A stretch of DNA of 64,000 nucleotides, from NCBI GenBank assembly GCA_947625195.1, contig CANQNK010000005.1, forward strand, positions 38,761 to 102,760. The letters are read 5' to 3'. Below the pieces are notes generated by a model. It worked only from the letters and a program-made list of their open reading frames with translations. It did no database searches and was not told the DNA's origin. The stretch is from an uncultured Clostridia bacterium (GTDB taxonomy: Bacteria > Bacillota > Clostridia > Oscillospirales > Ruminococcaceae). A program made the translations under genes and the position numbers. Below are positions 1 to 8,536 of the stretch, one piece after another; position 1 is the stretch's first letter; every line of letters begins with the position of its first letter.

Positions 1-133
1 GATTTCATTTTAGCCTTGGGCGGCGGCAGCGTCATCGACTGGTGGCGGTGTTCGTCTCAATGGTGAATATGTTCCTGTGCAAGCGATTAAAATTGATGAG
101 GCATTAAAGGCAATCCCAATGCCGGAGTCATAA
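1..133 (+). pseudogene. Fused remnants of two genes at the window edge
   Basis: Frame 1 from base 1 reads DFILALGGGSVID, the glycine-rich nucleotide-binding motif of iron-containing alcohol dehydrogenases. It then loses similarity and stops at 64-66. Frame 2 is open from about base 14 to a TAA at 131-133 and reads like the hydrophilic C-terminus of another protein (ending IDEALKAIPMPES), which I do not recognise. The apparent junction lies near base 40, where the ADH-like reading ends. The ADH piece is partial because the window begins inside it. It may be a recombination scar, or an assembly join if the left edge is a contig end. No function is expected. Confidence 0.45.
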
Positions 134-144
134 AGGATGTATAT

Positions 145-822
145 ATGAAGCAACTGAAAGAAAAAGAATTCGAGGAATTTCAGCAGTACCTCTATAACAA
201 GGCGCATGGGTACATTTGTACGCCGGATACGCTGGAACTAATATGCGGCGGGAACGACAGCGAGCCGGAGCAAATCGGGAAACAGGTGCTTGAGATGAGG
301 GGTAGGATGCGTAACGAGCATATCTCCCACATGACGAGCGATAAGCATAAAAAGTATGTAATCCGCAGCCTTCGCAAGGGTGAAACCGAACTGCTGAAGG
401 ACTTCTTGTATGAAGCAATCTTCATACCAAAGGGAGCGGAGCCACCTATGCGGGATATCATCGAGAAGCCGGAACTGCATGTGTACACGGATGATTTCGG
501 TACCCGGAAAGGCGATAATTGTTTGGTGGCTGATTTCGGTGGCAAGGTGGTCGGAGCGGTCTGGACGAGGATCATGAACGATTACGGTCATGTAGATGAT
601 GACACTCCGTCCTTCGCCATTTCGCTTTACAAGGAATATCGCGGTCAGGGCATCGGCTCACAGCTTATGGTGAAGATGCTCGAACTGCTGAAATGGCAGG
701 GATATGAACGGGCATCCTTGGCAGTGCAGAAAGCAAACTACGCCGTGAAAATGTATAAGGATGTCGGATTTAAGATTGTTGATGAGAATGCCGAAGAATA
801 CATTATGGTGTGCGAATTATGA
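145..822 (+). CDS. GNAT-family N-acetyltransferase
   Basis: This 225-residue protein has a helical N-terminal extension of roughly 90 residues followed by a GNAT domain. The acetyl-CoA pyrophosphate-binding motif A is visible near residues 165-175 as YRGQGIGSQL (the Q/R-x-x-G-x-G/A form). A typical GNAT C-terminus with NYAVKMYKDVGF follows. GNAT enzymes transfer an acetyl group from acetyl-CoA to an amine. The acceptor cannot be read from sequence, and the unusual N-terminal part may set specificity. The ATG is preceded by AAAGGA at a normal distance. The gene ends 27 bases before the amidohydrolase gene on the same strand, so they may be cotranscribed. It lies in a patch flanked by broken genes, suggesting recent acquisition. 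Confidence 0.85.
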   Translation: MKQLKEKEFEEFQQYLYNKAHGYICTPDTLELICGGNDSEPEQIGKQVLEMRGRMRNEHISHMTSDKHKKYVIRSLRKGETELLKDFLYEAIFIPKGAEPPMRDIIEKPELHVYTDDFGTRKGDNCLVADFGGKVVGAVWTRIMNDYGHVDDDTPSFAISLYKEYRGQGIGSQLMVKMLELLKWQGYERASLAVQKANYAVKMYKDVGFKIVDENAEEYIMVCEL

Positions 823-849
823 TTAGAATCAAGGAGGTCAGTTAAGGTT

Positions 850-1701
850 ATGAATCTTAAAATTGCACTGCTCCAATTACTTCCAGGTGGAAGTTTGGTG
901 GAACAGCTGAATATAGGTAAAAACGCTTGCACAAGGGCGAAAGATATGGGCGCAGATATTGCTTTGTTCCCAGAAATGTGGAGTGACGGCTATTTTCTGC
1001 CGCAGGAAGAAGATGCTGTGGACAAATTGGCTATTACGACAGACAGTGAATTTATTCTATCATTCGGTGAGCTTGCGAAAGAACTACAGATGGCAATAGG
1101 AATCACGCTTCTGGAAAAACACAATCCGAAACCGCTCAATTCCCTTATTCTTTTTGACAGAAGCGGAAAAGAAAGGTTGCATTACTCCAAGGTTCATACA
1201 TGCGCCTTTGATGATGAAAAGGTTCTTTCACCGGGTAACGGTTTTCGTGTAACGGATCTGGACGTAGGTGGTGGAACTGTGAAGATAGGTTCCATAATCT
1301 GCTTTGACAGAGAGTTTCCAGAAAGTGCAAGAATCCTTATGTTGAATGGGGCAGAGGTTATACTTGCACCGAATGCCTGTCCGATGGAGATAAATAGGCT
1401 TTCTGCTTTGAGAACGAGAGCCTATGAAAATAAGGTTGCTGTAGTCACCTGCAATTATCCAAAGGGACAGCCTGACTGTAATGGACACTCAACAGTATTT
1501 GATGGTGTCGCATGGTTACGCGATGAACCGGGGGTACGGGATATGTGTATTCTTGAAGCATCTGAGGAAGAAGGCATTTACCTTGCTGAAATTGATATGG
1601 ACATGCTACGGGATTATAGAGAACATGAGGTGCTGGGAAGTAAATATCGTCACCCGGAGACCTACAGAATACTTGTAGCGGAGGACCAGAGGAATGCTTG
1701 A
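850..1701 (+). CDS. Carbon-nitrogen hydrolase (nitrilase superfamily)
   Basis: A cytosolic amidase-type enzyme of 283 residues, the usual length for a single nitrilase domain. The catalytic triad is visible in order: Glu in FPEMWSDGYF (near residue 41), Lys in HYSKVHTC (near 116) and Cys in IICFDREFPES (near 151). The family hydrolyses amides or nitriles, or makes N-carbamoyl or acyl-amide bonds. The substrate is not readable here, but the closest look is to omega-amidase/N-carbamoylputrescine-type branches. A consensus AAGGAGG ribosome-binding site precedes the ATG. The last 8 bases overlap the start of a broken GNAT gene, so the three genes once formed a small acetyltransferase-amidase operon. 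Confidence 0.85.
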   Translation: MNLKIALLQLLPGGSLVEQLNIGKNACTRAKDMGADIALFPEMWSDGYFLPQEEDAVDKLAITTDSEFILSFGELAKELQMAIGITLLEKHNPKPLNSLILFDRSGKERLHYSKVHTCAFDDEKVLSPGNGFRVTDLDVGGGTVKIGSIICFDREFPESARILMLNGAEVILAPNACPMEINRLSALRTRAYENKVAVVTCNYPKGQPDCNGHSTVFDGVAWLRDEPGVRDMCILEASEEEGIYLAEIDMDMLRDYREHEVLGSKYRHPETYRILVAEDQRNA

Positions 1702-1795
1702 AACGAAACGCTTAATTCTGCGCCGCTGGGAAGAAAGTGATGCGGAGGGATTTATACAAATACGCCAGCAATCCCGATGTAGGGACGATTGCCAG
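1694..1795 (+). pseudogene. Truncated, frameshifted RimJ-type GNAT acetyltransferase fragment
   Basis: The start codon overlaps the end of the amidohydrolase gene. The first residues, MLETKRLILRRWEESDAE, are the textbook N-terminus of RimJ/RimL-like acetyltransferases. At about 1750-1755 the family sequence jumps to another frame, where YKYASNPDVGTIA continues the same domain, and a stop follows at once (TGA near 1796). About 30 residues of a roughly 180-residue domain remain, split by one extra base. The original frame stays open to 2068 but that translation resembles nothing. The product is almost certainly non-functional. Confidence 0.75.
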
Positions 1796-2066
1796 ATGAC
1801 CTTTCGGTATTTGTCGTTGCTGTGCCAGACCTTTGAGCCGTACCATGAGCCGCATTGTCCGCATTTTATCTTGCCGGAGAAATCGTGGACTCCGCTGTGT
1901 CTGTTCTTCCCGGAGCAGCATTTCTCAAGCTCTATCTGCACACGGTGGAAAGCGGGAAAACCCGCAGGAATTCAAATTTGTGGCATGACAAAAAGATACG
2001 GTGCAGCGCCCTTTCCGGCTCTGCACCATATCCCCTACATAATTACTTACTTATCTGGCGTTCCAT
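1796..2066 (+). other. Degenerate sequence without a supported gene
   Basis: Between the broken GNAT gene and the end of secA no frame gives a protein I recognise. One frame from about 1855 reads LPGAAFLKLYLHTVESGK, which looks like the tail of a small membrane protein, but it has no start or ribosome-binding site and runs on into antisense secA. It is best read as gene debris marking the right limit of the accessory patch. Confidence 0.4.
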
Positions 2067-2087
2067 AAAAAAGGAACTGCCTTTTTT
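2067..2087 (-). terminator. Weak terminator of secA
   Basis: An inverted repeat AAAAAAGG / CCTTTTTT with a 5-base loop lies just past the secA stop codon. Read on the minus strand it ends in a T-run. The stem has only two G-C pairs, so efficiency may be low. Confidence 0.35.
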
Positions 2088-2105
2088 GCTAATTGGTTAT
2101 TTTTC

Positions 2106-4829
2106 CTACCTTCCGCAGCAGTGCTTGTATTTTTTGCCGCTTCCGCAAGGACAAGGATCGTTTCTTCCAACCTTCTTTTTAACAGTTCTGCCACCTGAAA
2201 CAGAGCCGTCTCCCCTGATTGGATTTGCCTTAAGTACCTGCTCGCGCTTAGGTTCCTCCTGTGTTCTCACCTTAACTGTAAACAGCATTCTTATGGTGTC
2301 CTCACATATAGAAGCTATCATAGCATCGAACATATCAAAGCCCTCTATACGATACTCGACCACCGGGTTTTTGTTTCCGTAAGCTCTTAAGCTTATTCCG
2401 CGTTTTAACTCGTCCATATCGTCTATATGAGCCATCCACTTGGTATCAACTACCTTTAAGAGAATAATTCTCTCAAGCTCTCTTAGTATCTTAGGAGTAA
2501 GCTCCTCCTCGCGCTTTGCATATTTTTCTAGCGCACGCTGATTGAGCATATCGATAATTTCCTGCTTTGTAACCGAATCAAGCTCAACTGCATCATACCT
2601 GAAATCCTCATCGGTCGTGATAAGCCCCATAAGGTGCTCTCTTAAGCCGTTTAAATTCCAGTTGTCGTGAACATCCTCGTCAACTATATACGTGTTTACT
2701 GAATCGGTCACATAGTCGGTGATCATCTTCAGAATGTGGTCGTGAATATCCTCGCCCTCGAGAACCATAGAACGCTGCGAGTATATGATCTCTCTTTGCG
2801 TGTTCATAACGTCGTCGTAGTTCAATACGTTCTTTCTTATGTTAAAGTTTCTTCCCTCTACCTTTTTCTGAGAGGATTCTATTACGTTTGAAAGCATCTT
2901 AGACTGTATCGGCATATCTTCATCCACTCTTAATGTGTTCATCATAGAGTGTATTCTCTCGCCGCCGAACAGTCTCATAAGGTCGTCCTCAAGCGAAAGG
3001 TAGAATATAGAGCCGCCCTCATCGCCCTGACGTCCGGCACGTCCTCTTAACTGGTTATCGATTCGCCTTGATTCGTGTCGCTCAGTACCGATTATCATAA
3101 GTCCGCCGGCGTCCTTTACGTCTTTTGCCTTTTCTCTGCACTCTTCGCTGTATTTGCTGTAAAGCTCACGATACTTTTCACGAACGGATAAAACCTCCTC
3201 GTTATCCGTCTCAGCAAAGCCGGTGGCCTCGTTTATAATATCCTCGTCGATCTCCATTTTCTTAAGGTCGGATTTTGCAAGGTACTCGGCGTTTCCGCCA
3301 AGCATAATATCGGTACCACGTCCCGCCATGTTGGTCGCAATTGTAACAGCGCCGAACTTGCCCGCCTGCGCAACGATCTCCGCCTCACGCGCGTGCTGCT
3401 TTGCGTTTAATACGTTATGCTTTATACCTCTGTTTTTAAGCATTCTTGACAAAATCTCAGACTTTTCTATTGAAATGGTTCCGACAAGCACCGGCTGTCC
3501 TTTTTCGTGACACTCGACGATTTTTTCAATTACAGCATTAAACTTTGCCTTTTCTGTTTTGTAAACCATATCAGGATAGTCTATTCTGATAAGAGGTTTG
3601 TTCGTAGGGACCTCTATTACGTCCAGCTTGTAGATTTCCTTAAACTCGTCCTCTTCCGTCATCGCAGTACCGGTCATACCCGAAAGCTTTTTGTAAAGAC
3701 GGAAATAGTTCTGAAAAGTAATAGTAGCTATTGTCTTCGACTCGTGGGCAACCTTTACTCCCTCTTTGGCCTCAATAGCCTGATGAAGTCCGTCGTTAAA
3801 GCGCCTTCCAAACATGAGTCGTCCGGTAAATTCGTCTACAATTATGACCTCGCCGTCTTTTACAACGTAGTCTATATCGCGCTTCATAACACCGTTCGCC
3901 TTAAGAGCCTGATTTATGTGGTGAAGCAGCGTAACGTTTTCCGAATCCATAAGGTTTTCAAGGTTAAACGCCTTTTCCGCCTTTTTTACACCGCTCTTGG
4001 TTATGGTTGCGGTCTTTGCCTTTTCATCAATGATGTAATCGCCCTCAACCTCGTCGTTATCCGCCTTAGTATCAAGCTCAACGACCTTGGTCGGAGTAAG
4101 AGATTTTGCAAAACGGTCTGCTATCGTGTAAAGCTCGGTAGATTTGTCTCCTCTTCCGGAAATGATAAGAGGAGTCCTAGCCTCATCTATAAGTATAGAG
4201 TCCACCTCGTCCACGATCGCAAAGGCGTGTTCTCTTTGGACCTTGTCCTTTTTGTAGATGACCATATTATCCCTAAGATAGTCAAATCCAAATTCGTTGT
4301 TGGTTCCATAAGTTATATCGCAGGCATACGCCGCTCTTCTCTCGTCGTTGTTGAGGTCGTGAAGAATACAGCCTATGCTGAGCCCCATAAAGCGGTAAAC
4401 CTTTCCCATTTCCTCACTCTGGAACTTAGCAAGATAGTCGTTTACGGTTACAACGTGAACCCCCCTGCCGCTAAGAGCATTGAGGTAAGAGGCAAGGCAC
4501 GCCACAAGCGTTTTACCTTCACCTGTTTTCATCTCAGCTATTCTTCCCTGATGTAAAACTATCGCACCGATAATCTGTACTGGGAACGGCCTTTTTCCAA
4601 GGACTCTGTCAGCCGCTTCCCGGCAGGCCGCCAGCGCCTCCGGCAGAATGTCGTCAAGCGTTTCAAGATTTTCAAGCCTTGTCTTGAACTCACCGGTTTT
4701 AGCCTTTAGCTGTGCATCTGTTAAAGCCTTATATTCATCTTCAAGAGAAAGCACTTTATTTAAAATAGGATCTATTCTCTTGAGCTCTTTTTTACTGTAA
4801 TTTCCGAAAATTTTATCCATCAAGCTCAT
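2106..4829 (-). CDS. secA: Preprotein translocase ATPase SecA
   Basis: SecA is the ATP-driven motor that pushes unfolded preproteins through the SecYEG channel at the inner face of the membrane. The 907-residue length is normal. Visible features are the Walker A motif MKTGEGKTL (near residue 100), the DEAD-type Walker B region [17 protein letters not shown] (near 205), the preprotein cross-linking region, the second nucleotide-binding fold with NMAGRGTDI, and the C-terminal zinc-binding tail [20 protein letters not shown] that also contacts SecB or phospholipid. The gene is monocistronic here and is driven by a near-consensus promoter in the intergenic region shared with the next gene. A 349-aa open frame on the opposite strand inside it is a shadow. 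Confidence 0.98.
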   Translation of the reverse strand: MSLMDKIFGNYSKKELKRIDPILNKVLSLEDEYKALTDAQLKAKTGEFKTRLENLETLDDILPEALAACREAADRVLGKRPFPVQIIGAIVLHQGRIAEMKTGEGKTLVACLASYLNALSGRGVHVVTVNDYLAKFQSEEMGKVYRFMGLSIGCILHDLNNDERRAAYACDITYGTNNEFGFDYLRDNMVIYKKDKVQREHAFAIVDEVDSILIDEARTPLIISGRGDKSTELYTIADRFAKSLTPTKVVELDTKADNDEVEGDYIIDEKAKTATITKSGVKKAEKAFNLENLMDSENVTLLHHINQALKANGVMKRDIDYVVKDGEVIIVDEFTGRLMFGRRFNDGLHQAIEAKEGVKVAHESKTIATITFQNYFRLYKKLSGMTGTAMTEEDEFKEIYKLDVIEVPTNKPLIRIDYPDMVYKTEKAKFNAVIEKIVECHEKGQPVLVGTISIEKSEILSRMLKNRGIKHNVLNAKQHAREAEIVAQAGKFGAVTIATNMAGRGTDIMLGGNAEYLAKSDLKKMEIDEDIINEATGFAETDNEEVLSVREKYRELYSKYSEECREKAKDVKDAGGLMIIGTERHESRRIDNQLRGRAGRQGDEGGSIFYLSLEDDLMRLFGGERIHSMMNTLRVDEDMPIQSKMLSNVIESSQKKVEGRNFNIRKNVLNYDDVMNTQREIIYSQRSMVLEGEDIHDHILKMITDYVTDSVNTYIVDEDVHDNWNLNGLREHLMGLITTDEDFRYDAVELDSVTKQEIIDMLNQRALEKYAKREEELTPKILRELERIILLKVVDTKWMAHIDDMDELKRGISLRAYGNKNPVVEYRIEGFDMFDAMIASICEDTIRMLFTVKVRTQEEPKREQVLKANPIRGDGSVSGGRTVKKKVGRNDPCPCGSGKKYKHCCGR

Positions 4830-4895
4830 TGTTAACTTTCCACCCTTTAAAATATTCAGTATAACCCAATCTTATGTCGCAGTTATACAAAGTAT

Positions 4896-4924
4896 ATTAT
4901 ACTACAACAATAACAATAAGTCAA
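4896..4924 (-). promoter_or_regulatory. Sigma-A promoter of secA
   Basis: On the minus strand TTGACT (4924-4919) is followed after exactly 17 bases by TATAAT (4901-4896). This sits about 70 bases upstream of the secA start codon. Confidence 0.7.
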
Positions 4925-4970
4925 ATTTTTTTAAGAAATATGTATTACCTCACTTAAATATCATATGATA

Positions 4971-4999
4971 TTGACACCCGCCAAATAAAATAATATAAT
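4971..4999 (+). promoter_or_regulatory. Consensus sigma-A promoter of the Lys/Ala-rich protein gene
   Basis: TTGACA at 4971-4976 and TATAAT at 4994-4999, spaced by 17 bases, match the vegetative consensus perfectly. The start codon of the downstream gene lies 33 bases further on. The promoter is back-to-back with that of secA, with the two -35 boxes under 50 bases apart. Confidence 0.75.
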
Positions 5000-5031
5000 A
5001 TTATAAAGATATTTATAAGGAGGCTGAGGTT

Positions 5032-5430
5032 ATGTCATTCGACAAAGACAAGTTTCTTAGCGGTTTAAAGGATTTTTCCAGTAAGGCTGGAGAAAAAATA
5101 TCCGATGGCGCAAAAGCCGGCGTCAGGATAGCAAAGGAAAACGCACCTAAGGTTGCAGATATGGCAAAAAAAGGTGCTGACAAAACTGTGAAGTTTGCTA
5201 AGGAAAACGCTCCGAAGGTTAAAAGCTTTGCAAAAGATGTAAAAGATGAATTGGTTGATGCAGGAGTACAGGTAAAAGATTTTGCTAAAACAAAATACAG
5301 TGAACACAAAAACAGAAATAATATAAAAGTCTATTCAACAAAAGATGTGATAAACTATGAAGATGAAAAAGACGACTCATCTTTTAATTCATCGGATACA
5401 GAAGCTAGCCAAAGCGACGATAACAAATAG
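5032..5430 (+). CDS. Hypothetical Lys/Ala-rich helical protein
   Basis: This 132-residue protein is not one I can assign to a characterised family. The first ~95 residues are rich in Lys, Ala and Asp and predict amphipathic helix, with AKENAPKV occurring twice about 21 residues apart and several D(G/K)AK-like blocks. The pattern recalls LEA-like or apolipoprotein-like helical proteins. The last ~35 residues are acidic and Ser-rich and probably disordered. There is no signal peptide or membrane segment, so the protein is probably cytosolic or membrane-surface associated. It has an AAGGAGG ribosome-binding site and a perfect sigma-A promoter, and it ends at its own terminator, so it should be well expressed as a single-gene transcript. 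A stress or nucleoid/membrane-binding role is only a guess. Confidence 0.7.
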   Translation: MSFDKDKFLSGLKDFSSKAGEKISDGAKAGVRIAKENAPKVADMAKKGADKTVKFAKENAPKVKSFAKDVKDELVDAGVQVKDFAKTKYSEHKNRNNIKVYSTKDVINYEDEKDDSSFNSSDTEASQSDDNK

Positions 5431-5490
5431 TTAAAAAGCTTTATTCTGTCATCATTGGCTTGCATAATTTAAATACTGTTATTCTGTAAA

Positions 5491-5527
5491 AGCCGGAAGG
5501 TGTATAAACATTTTCCGGTTAAATTTT
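5491..5527 (+). terminator. Intrinsic terminator
   Basis: The stem AGCCGGAA / TTCCGGTT (one G-U pair) with a 14-base loop is followed by AAATTTTT, 60 bases after the Lys/Ala-rich protein gene. Confidence 0.5.
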
Positions 5528-5555
5528 TAGTTATTATATCTGTGACGATACTTAA

Positions 5556-5575
5556 GTCTTAGCTGAACCTAAGAC
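5556..5575. promoter_or_regulatory. Candidate operator: 7-bp inverted repeat
   Basis: GTCTTAG and CTAAGAC are separated by 6 bases, about 25 bases upstream of the tetR-like promoter. TetR-family repressors bind such palindromes near their own promoters, so this is a plausible autoregulatory site. There is no direct evidence. Confidence 0.3.
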
Positions 5576-5599
5576 AGTACAGAATACTTATATCATGTA

Positions 5600-5628
5600 T
5601 TGTATATTCATTGAATTTGTGCTATACT
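5600..5628 (+). promoter_or_regulatory. Extended -10 promoter of the TetR-family gene
   Basis: TTGTAT at 5600-5605, a 17-base spacer and TATACT at 5623-5628 preceded by TGC (extended -10). It lies 37 bases before the preferred start codon at 5665. Confidence 0.5.
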
Positions 5629-5664
5629 ATCAAGAGTGATATGTTAAGTATAAGGAGAAACACA

Positions 5665-6234
5665 ATGGCCAGTTTTACTAAAAGCGCAATAAAGGACTCT
5701 TTCTTAAAGCTTCTGAACGACCGCCCCCTTTCTCAGATAACCGTTAAAGATATAGCATACAACTGTGGCGTAAACAGAAACACTTTTTACTACTATTTTT
5801 CCGATATTCCACAGCTTATAGAAGAAATTTTTACAGAAGACTTTGAATCTATCATTTTAAGGTATCCTACCGTAGAAAAAATTGAGGACTGCCTTGAAGC
5901 AGTTATAGATTCCGCATTATCAAAAAAACGAGCGGTGCTTCACATATATAATTCCGTGAACCGTGAGATATACGAGCAGTACCTTTGGAATGTATGCGAT
6001 CATGTTATAAGCAAATACATATATACTATCCTTGACGGCCGCAAAATAAATGACAGCGATATTAAGGTTATAGAAAAGTATCTTGAAAGCGTTGGCTTTG
6101 GAATCATTTCCGGTTGGCTTAGGACCGGTATGAGCGATGATATCCGCAGCACACTTGTACGCATTTGTGAAATAAAAAAAGGAACGGTAGAAGAAATGAT
6201 CTCGCGCTGTGAGATAAATCAAACTGAACAATAA
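5665..6234 (+). CDS. TetR/AcrR-family transcriptional regulator
   Basis: A 189-residue DNA-binding protein. The N-terminal helix-turn-helix is clear: AIKDSFLKLLNDRPLSQITVKDIA followed by NCGVNRNTFYYYFSD, the typical recognition helix. The C-terminal ligand/dimer domain matches the TetR C33-type pattern without telling the ligand. I start at the ATG at 5665 because AAGGAG sits 8 bases upstream; the longer open frame from 5611 overlaps the promoter. It is followed by a strong terminator and then by the MMPL transporter operon on the same strand, so it probably controls that export system and itself, as TetR regulators of efflux usually do. This link is inference. Confidence 0.88.
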   Translation: MASFTKSAIKDSFLKLLNDRPLSQITVKDIAYNCGVNRNTFYYYFSDIPQLIEEIFTEDFESIILRYPTVEKIEDCLEAVIDSALSKKRAVLHIYNSVNREIYEQYLWNVCDHVISKYIYTILDGRKINDSDIKVIEKYLESVGFGIISGWLRTGMSDDIRSTLVRICEIKKGTVEEMISRCEINQTEQ

Positions 6235-6268
6235 CATACCGACGCTTTCAAAAATTCAGACATATGAC

Positions 6269-6306
6269 AGTCCTGTGCCTAAAAATCAGACACAGGACTT
6301 TTTTTG
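6269..6306 (+). terminator. Strong intrinsic terminator after the TetR-family gene
   Basis: The perfect 9-bp stem AGTCCTGTG / CACAGGACT, with a 13-base loop, is followed by seven Ts. It separates the regulator from the transporter operon. Confidence 0.85.
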
Positions 6307-6433
6307 CCTATTTTCAAGAGAATAAATTCAGAATACAATGTTAAGAGAGCTTTATTAAGATGCGTTCTGAACGCCTATGAGTATCGCAAAAGGCTGAATT
6401 TTATAAAATAAGCGGAAAGGACAGGTAAAGAAT

Positions 6434-8536
6434 ATGCAATTTTCAAAGGCGGTCGTAAAATACCGCATACCGATTGTTGTCATCGCACTTATTCTACTGA
6501 TACCTTCGGTACTTGGAATTATCGGAACAAGGATCAACTATGATATGCTCACCTATCTGCCTGAGGACACCGAAACGGTCATAGGTCAGAATGAGCTTCT
6601 TGAGGATTTTGGAAAAGGTGCGTTTTCTTTTATTATCGTAGAAGATATGTCGGTCGATGATGTAGCCGCGCTTAAGGCTAAAGTCGAAAAGGTAGACCAT
6701 GTTGAAACGGTTCTATGGTATGATTCGATCGCGGATATTTCAGTTCCTATGGAGCTTCTGCCGGATGATATCTACAACGAGTTCAACAAAGAAAACGCAA
6801 CAATGATGGCGGTGTTCTTTGACACCTCAACATCTTCCGATATCACTATGGACGCTATAAGGGATATTCGACATATAACAGGGAAACAGTGCTTCGTATC
6901 GGGAATGTCCGCACTTGTTACTGACCTTAAAGACCTGTGCGAAAAGGAAGAGCCTATTTATGTAGGTATAGCTGTGGCTTTAGCGTGCGTAGTTATGCTT
7001 ATTCTTCTTGACAGCTGGCTTGTGCCTTTTGTATTTCTCGCAAGCATAGGTATGATGATACTGATAAATCTCGGCACAAATTATTTTATGGGGGAAATAT
7101 CCTACATAACAAAAGCGCTTTCAGCAGTTTTGCAGCTTGCCGTTACTATGGATTACTCGATCTTCCTCTGGCATAGCTACAACGAACAGCGAGGGCGGTA
7201 TGACAACCACAAATATGCTATGTCAGTTGCAATAAAGGAAACTCTTTCGTCTATCGTCGGCAGCTCAATAACTACGGTCGCAGGATTTATTGCGCTTTGC
7301 TTTATGAGCTTTACAATGGGCCGTGACCTGGGAATTGTAATGGCAAAAGGCGTAATTTTAGGCGTGTTAGGCTGCGTTACTGTTCTGCCCTCAATGATAC
7401 TTATTCTCGACAAGCCTTTGCAGAAAACAAGACATAGATCTCTTATACCAAATCTGAAAGGTTTTACTAATATAATTGTTCGTGTTTTCCCTGTATTTTT
7501 AGTGATATTCGCATTACTGATACCTCCTGCATATTACGGTTACAGCAAAACAAACGATGAGGTTTACTACGATTTAGCCGAGTGTCTTCCGAAAGATATG
7601 GAATATGCTATAGCAAACAGCAAGCTGTCAGAAGAATTTGATATAGCGTCCACTCATATGATGCTGATTAACTCCGACCTTTCACCAAGAACCGTACGCG
7701 CCATGACTGACGAAATTGAGCAGGTAGACGGTGTAAAATATGTCCTTGGACTGGAATCTGTGATTGGATCTCGGGTACCTGAGGATATATTGCCGGATTC
7801 AGTTACAAGGATCTTAAAAAGCGATAAGTGGGAGCTTCTTCTAATCAATTCCGAATATAAAGTGGCAAGCGATGCAGTTGGCGAACAGATCGACTCACTG
7901 AATGCCATTATAAAAAAGTATGACAAGAGCGGTATGCTTATCGGCGAAGCTCCCTGCATGAAAGATATGATAGATACCACCTCTCACGATTTTAAGGTAG
8001 TAAATACAATTTCAATAATCGCAATTTTCTTGATAATCGCTTTTGTAGAAAGAAGTATTTCTTTGCCGTTTATACTTATTTCTGTGATAGAAGTCGCTAT
8101 TTTTATAAATCTGGGACTTCCTCACTATCTTGGGCAAAGCTTACCGTTCATAGCTCCTATATGCATAAGTACCATACAGCTCGGCGCAACTGTTGACTAC
8201 GCAATTTTGATGACGACGCGTTATAAGTCCGAACGAGCTCGAGGGCACAACAAAAATAAGGCTGCCCAAATAGCTCTGACAACATCTATACCATCTATAA
8301 TAGTATCAGGAATGGGACTGTTCGCAGCAACATTCGGTGTTGCAGTTTATTCAGATATAGATATGATCGGATCTATGTGTATGCTGATGGCAAGAGGAGC
8401 TATCATAAGTATGCTTGCCGTAATTCTGATATTGCCTGCACTACTGCTGTTGTTTGATAAAGTGATCTGTGCCACAACATTCGGAATGAAAGCGATAAAT
8501 AAATCAAAAAATGTAAAGGAGTTAGTTGCAAAATGA
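6434..8536 (+). CDS. MMPL/RND-family membrane transporter
   Basis: An integral membrane protein of 700 residues with the duplicated MMPL layout. Each half has one N-terminal membrane helix, a soluble loop of about 140-160 residues and a cluster of five membrane helices. The Asp-Tyr pair of the fourth helix, part of the proton relay in MMPL/RND pumps, appears in both halves as VTMDYSIFLW and ATVDYAILMTTRYK. The family exports lipids, hydrophobic compounds or drugs using the proton gradient. The gene overlaps the next one by 4 bases (ATGA), so the two are translationally coupled. The TetR-family gene upstream is the likely regulator. The substrate is unknown. Confidence 0.88.
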   Translation: MQFSKAVVKYRIPIVVIALILLIPSVLGIIGTRINYDMLTYLPEDTETVIGQNELLEDFGKGAFSFIIVEDMSVDDVAALKAKVEKVDHVETVLWYDSIADISVPMELLPDDIYNEFNKENATMMAVFFDTSTSSDITMDAIRDIRHITGKQCFVSGMSALVTDLKDLCEKEEPIYVGIAVALACVVMLILLDSWLVPFVFLASIGMMILINLGTNYFMGEISYITKALSAVLQLAVTMDYSIFLWHSYNEQRGRYDNHKYAMSVAIKETLSSIVGSSITTVAGFIALCFMSFTMGRDLGIVMAKGVILGVLGCVTVLPSMILILDKPLQKTRHRSLIPNLKGFTNIIVRVFPVFLVIFALLIPPAYYGYSKTNDEVYYDLAECLPKDMEYAIANSKLSEEFDIASTHMMLINSDLSPRTVRAMTDEIEQVDGVKYVLGLESVIGSRVPEDILPDSVTRILKSDKWELLLINSEYKVASDAVGEQIDSLNAIIKKYDKSGMLIGEAPCMKDMIDTTSHDFKVVNTISIIAIFLIIAFVERSISLPFILISVIEVAIFINLGLPHYLGQSLPFIAPICISTIQLGATVDYAILMTTRYKSERARGHNKNKAAQIALTTSIPSIIVSGMGLFAATFGVAVYSDIDMIGSMCMLMARGAIISMLAVILILPALLLLFDKVICATTFGMKAINKSKNVKELVAK

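Noticed and set aside
1855..2382. 175-aa plus-strand frame running into secA
   Set aside because: More than half is antisense to the conserved C-terminal zinc tail of secA, there is no start signal, and the first part looks like debris.
3507..4556. 349-aa open frame on the plus strand
   Set aside because: It lies wholly antisense to the catalytic core of secA, has no recognisable domain and a low-complexity Val/Lys/Phe-rich composition typical of the opposite strand of a conserved gene.
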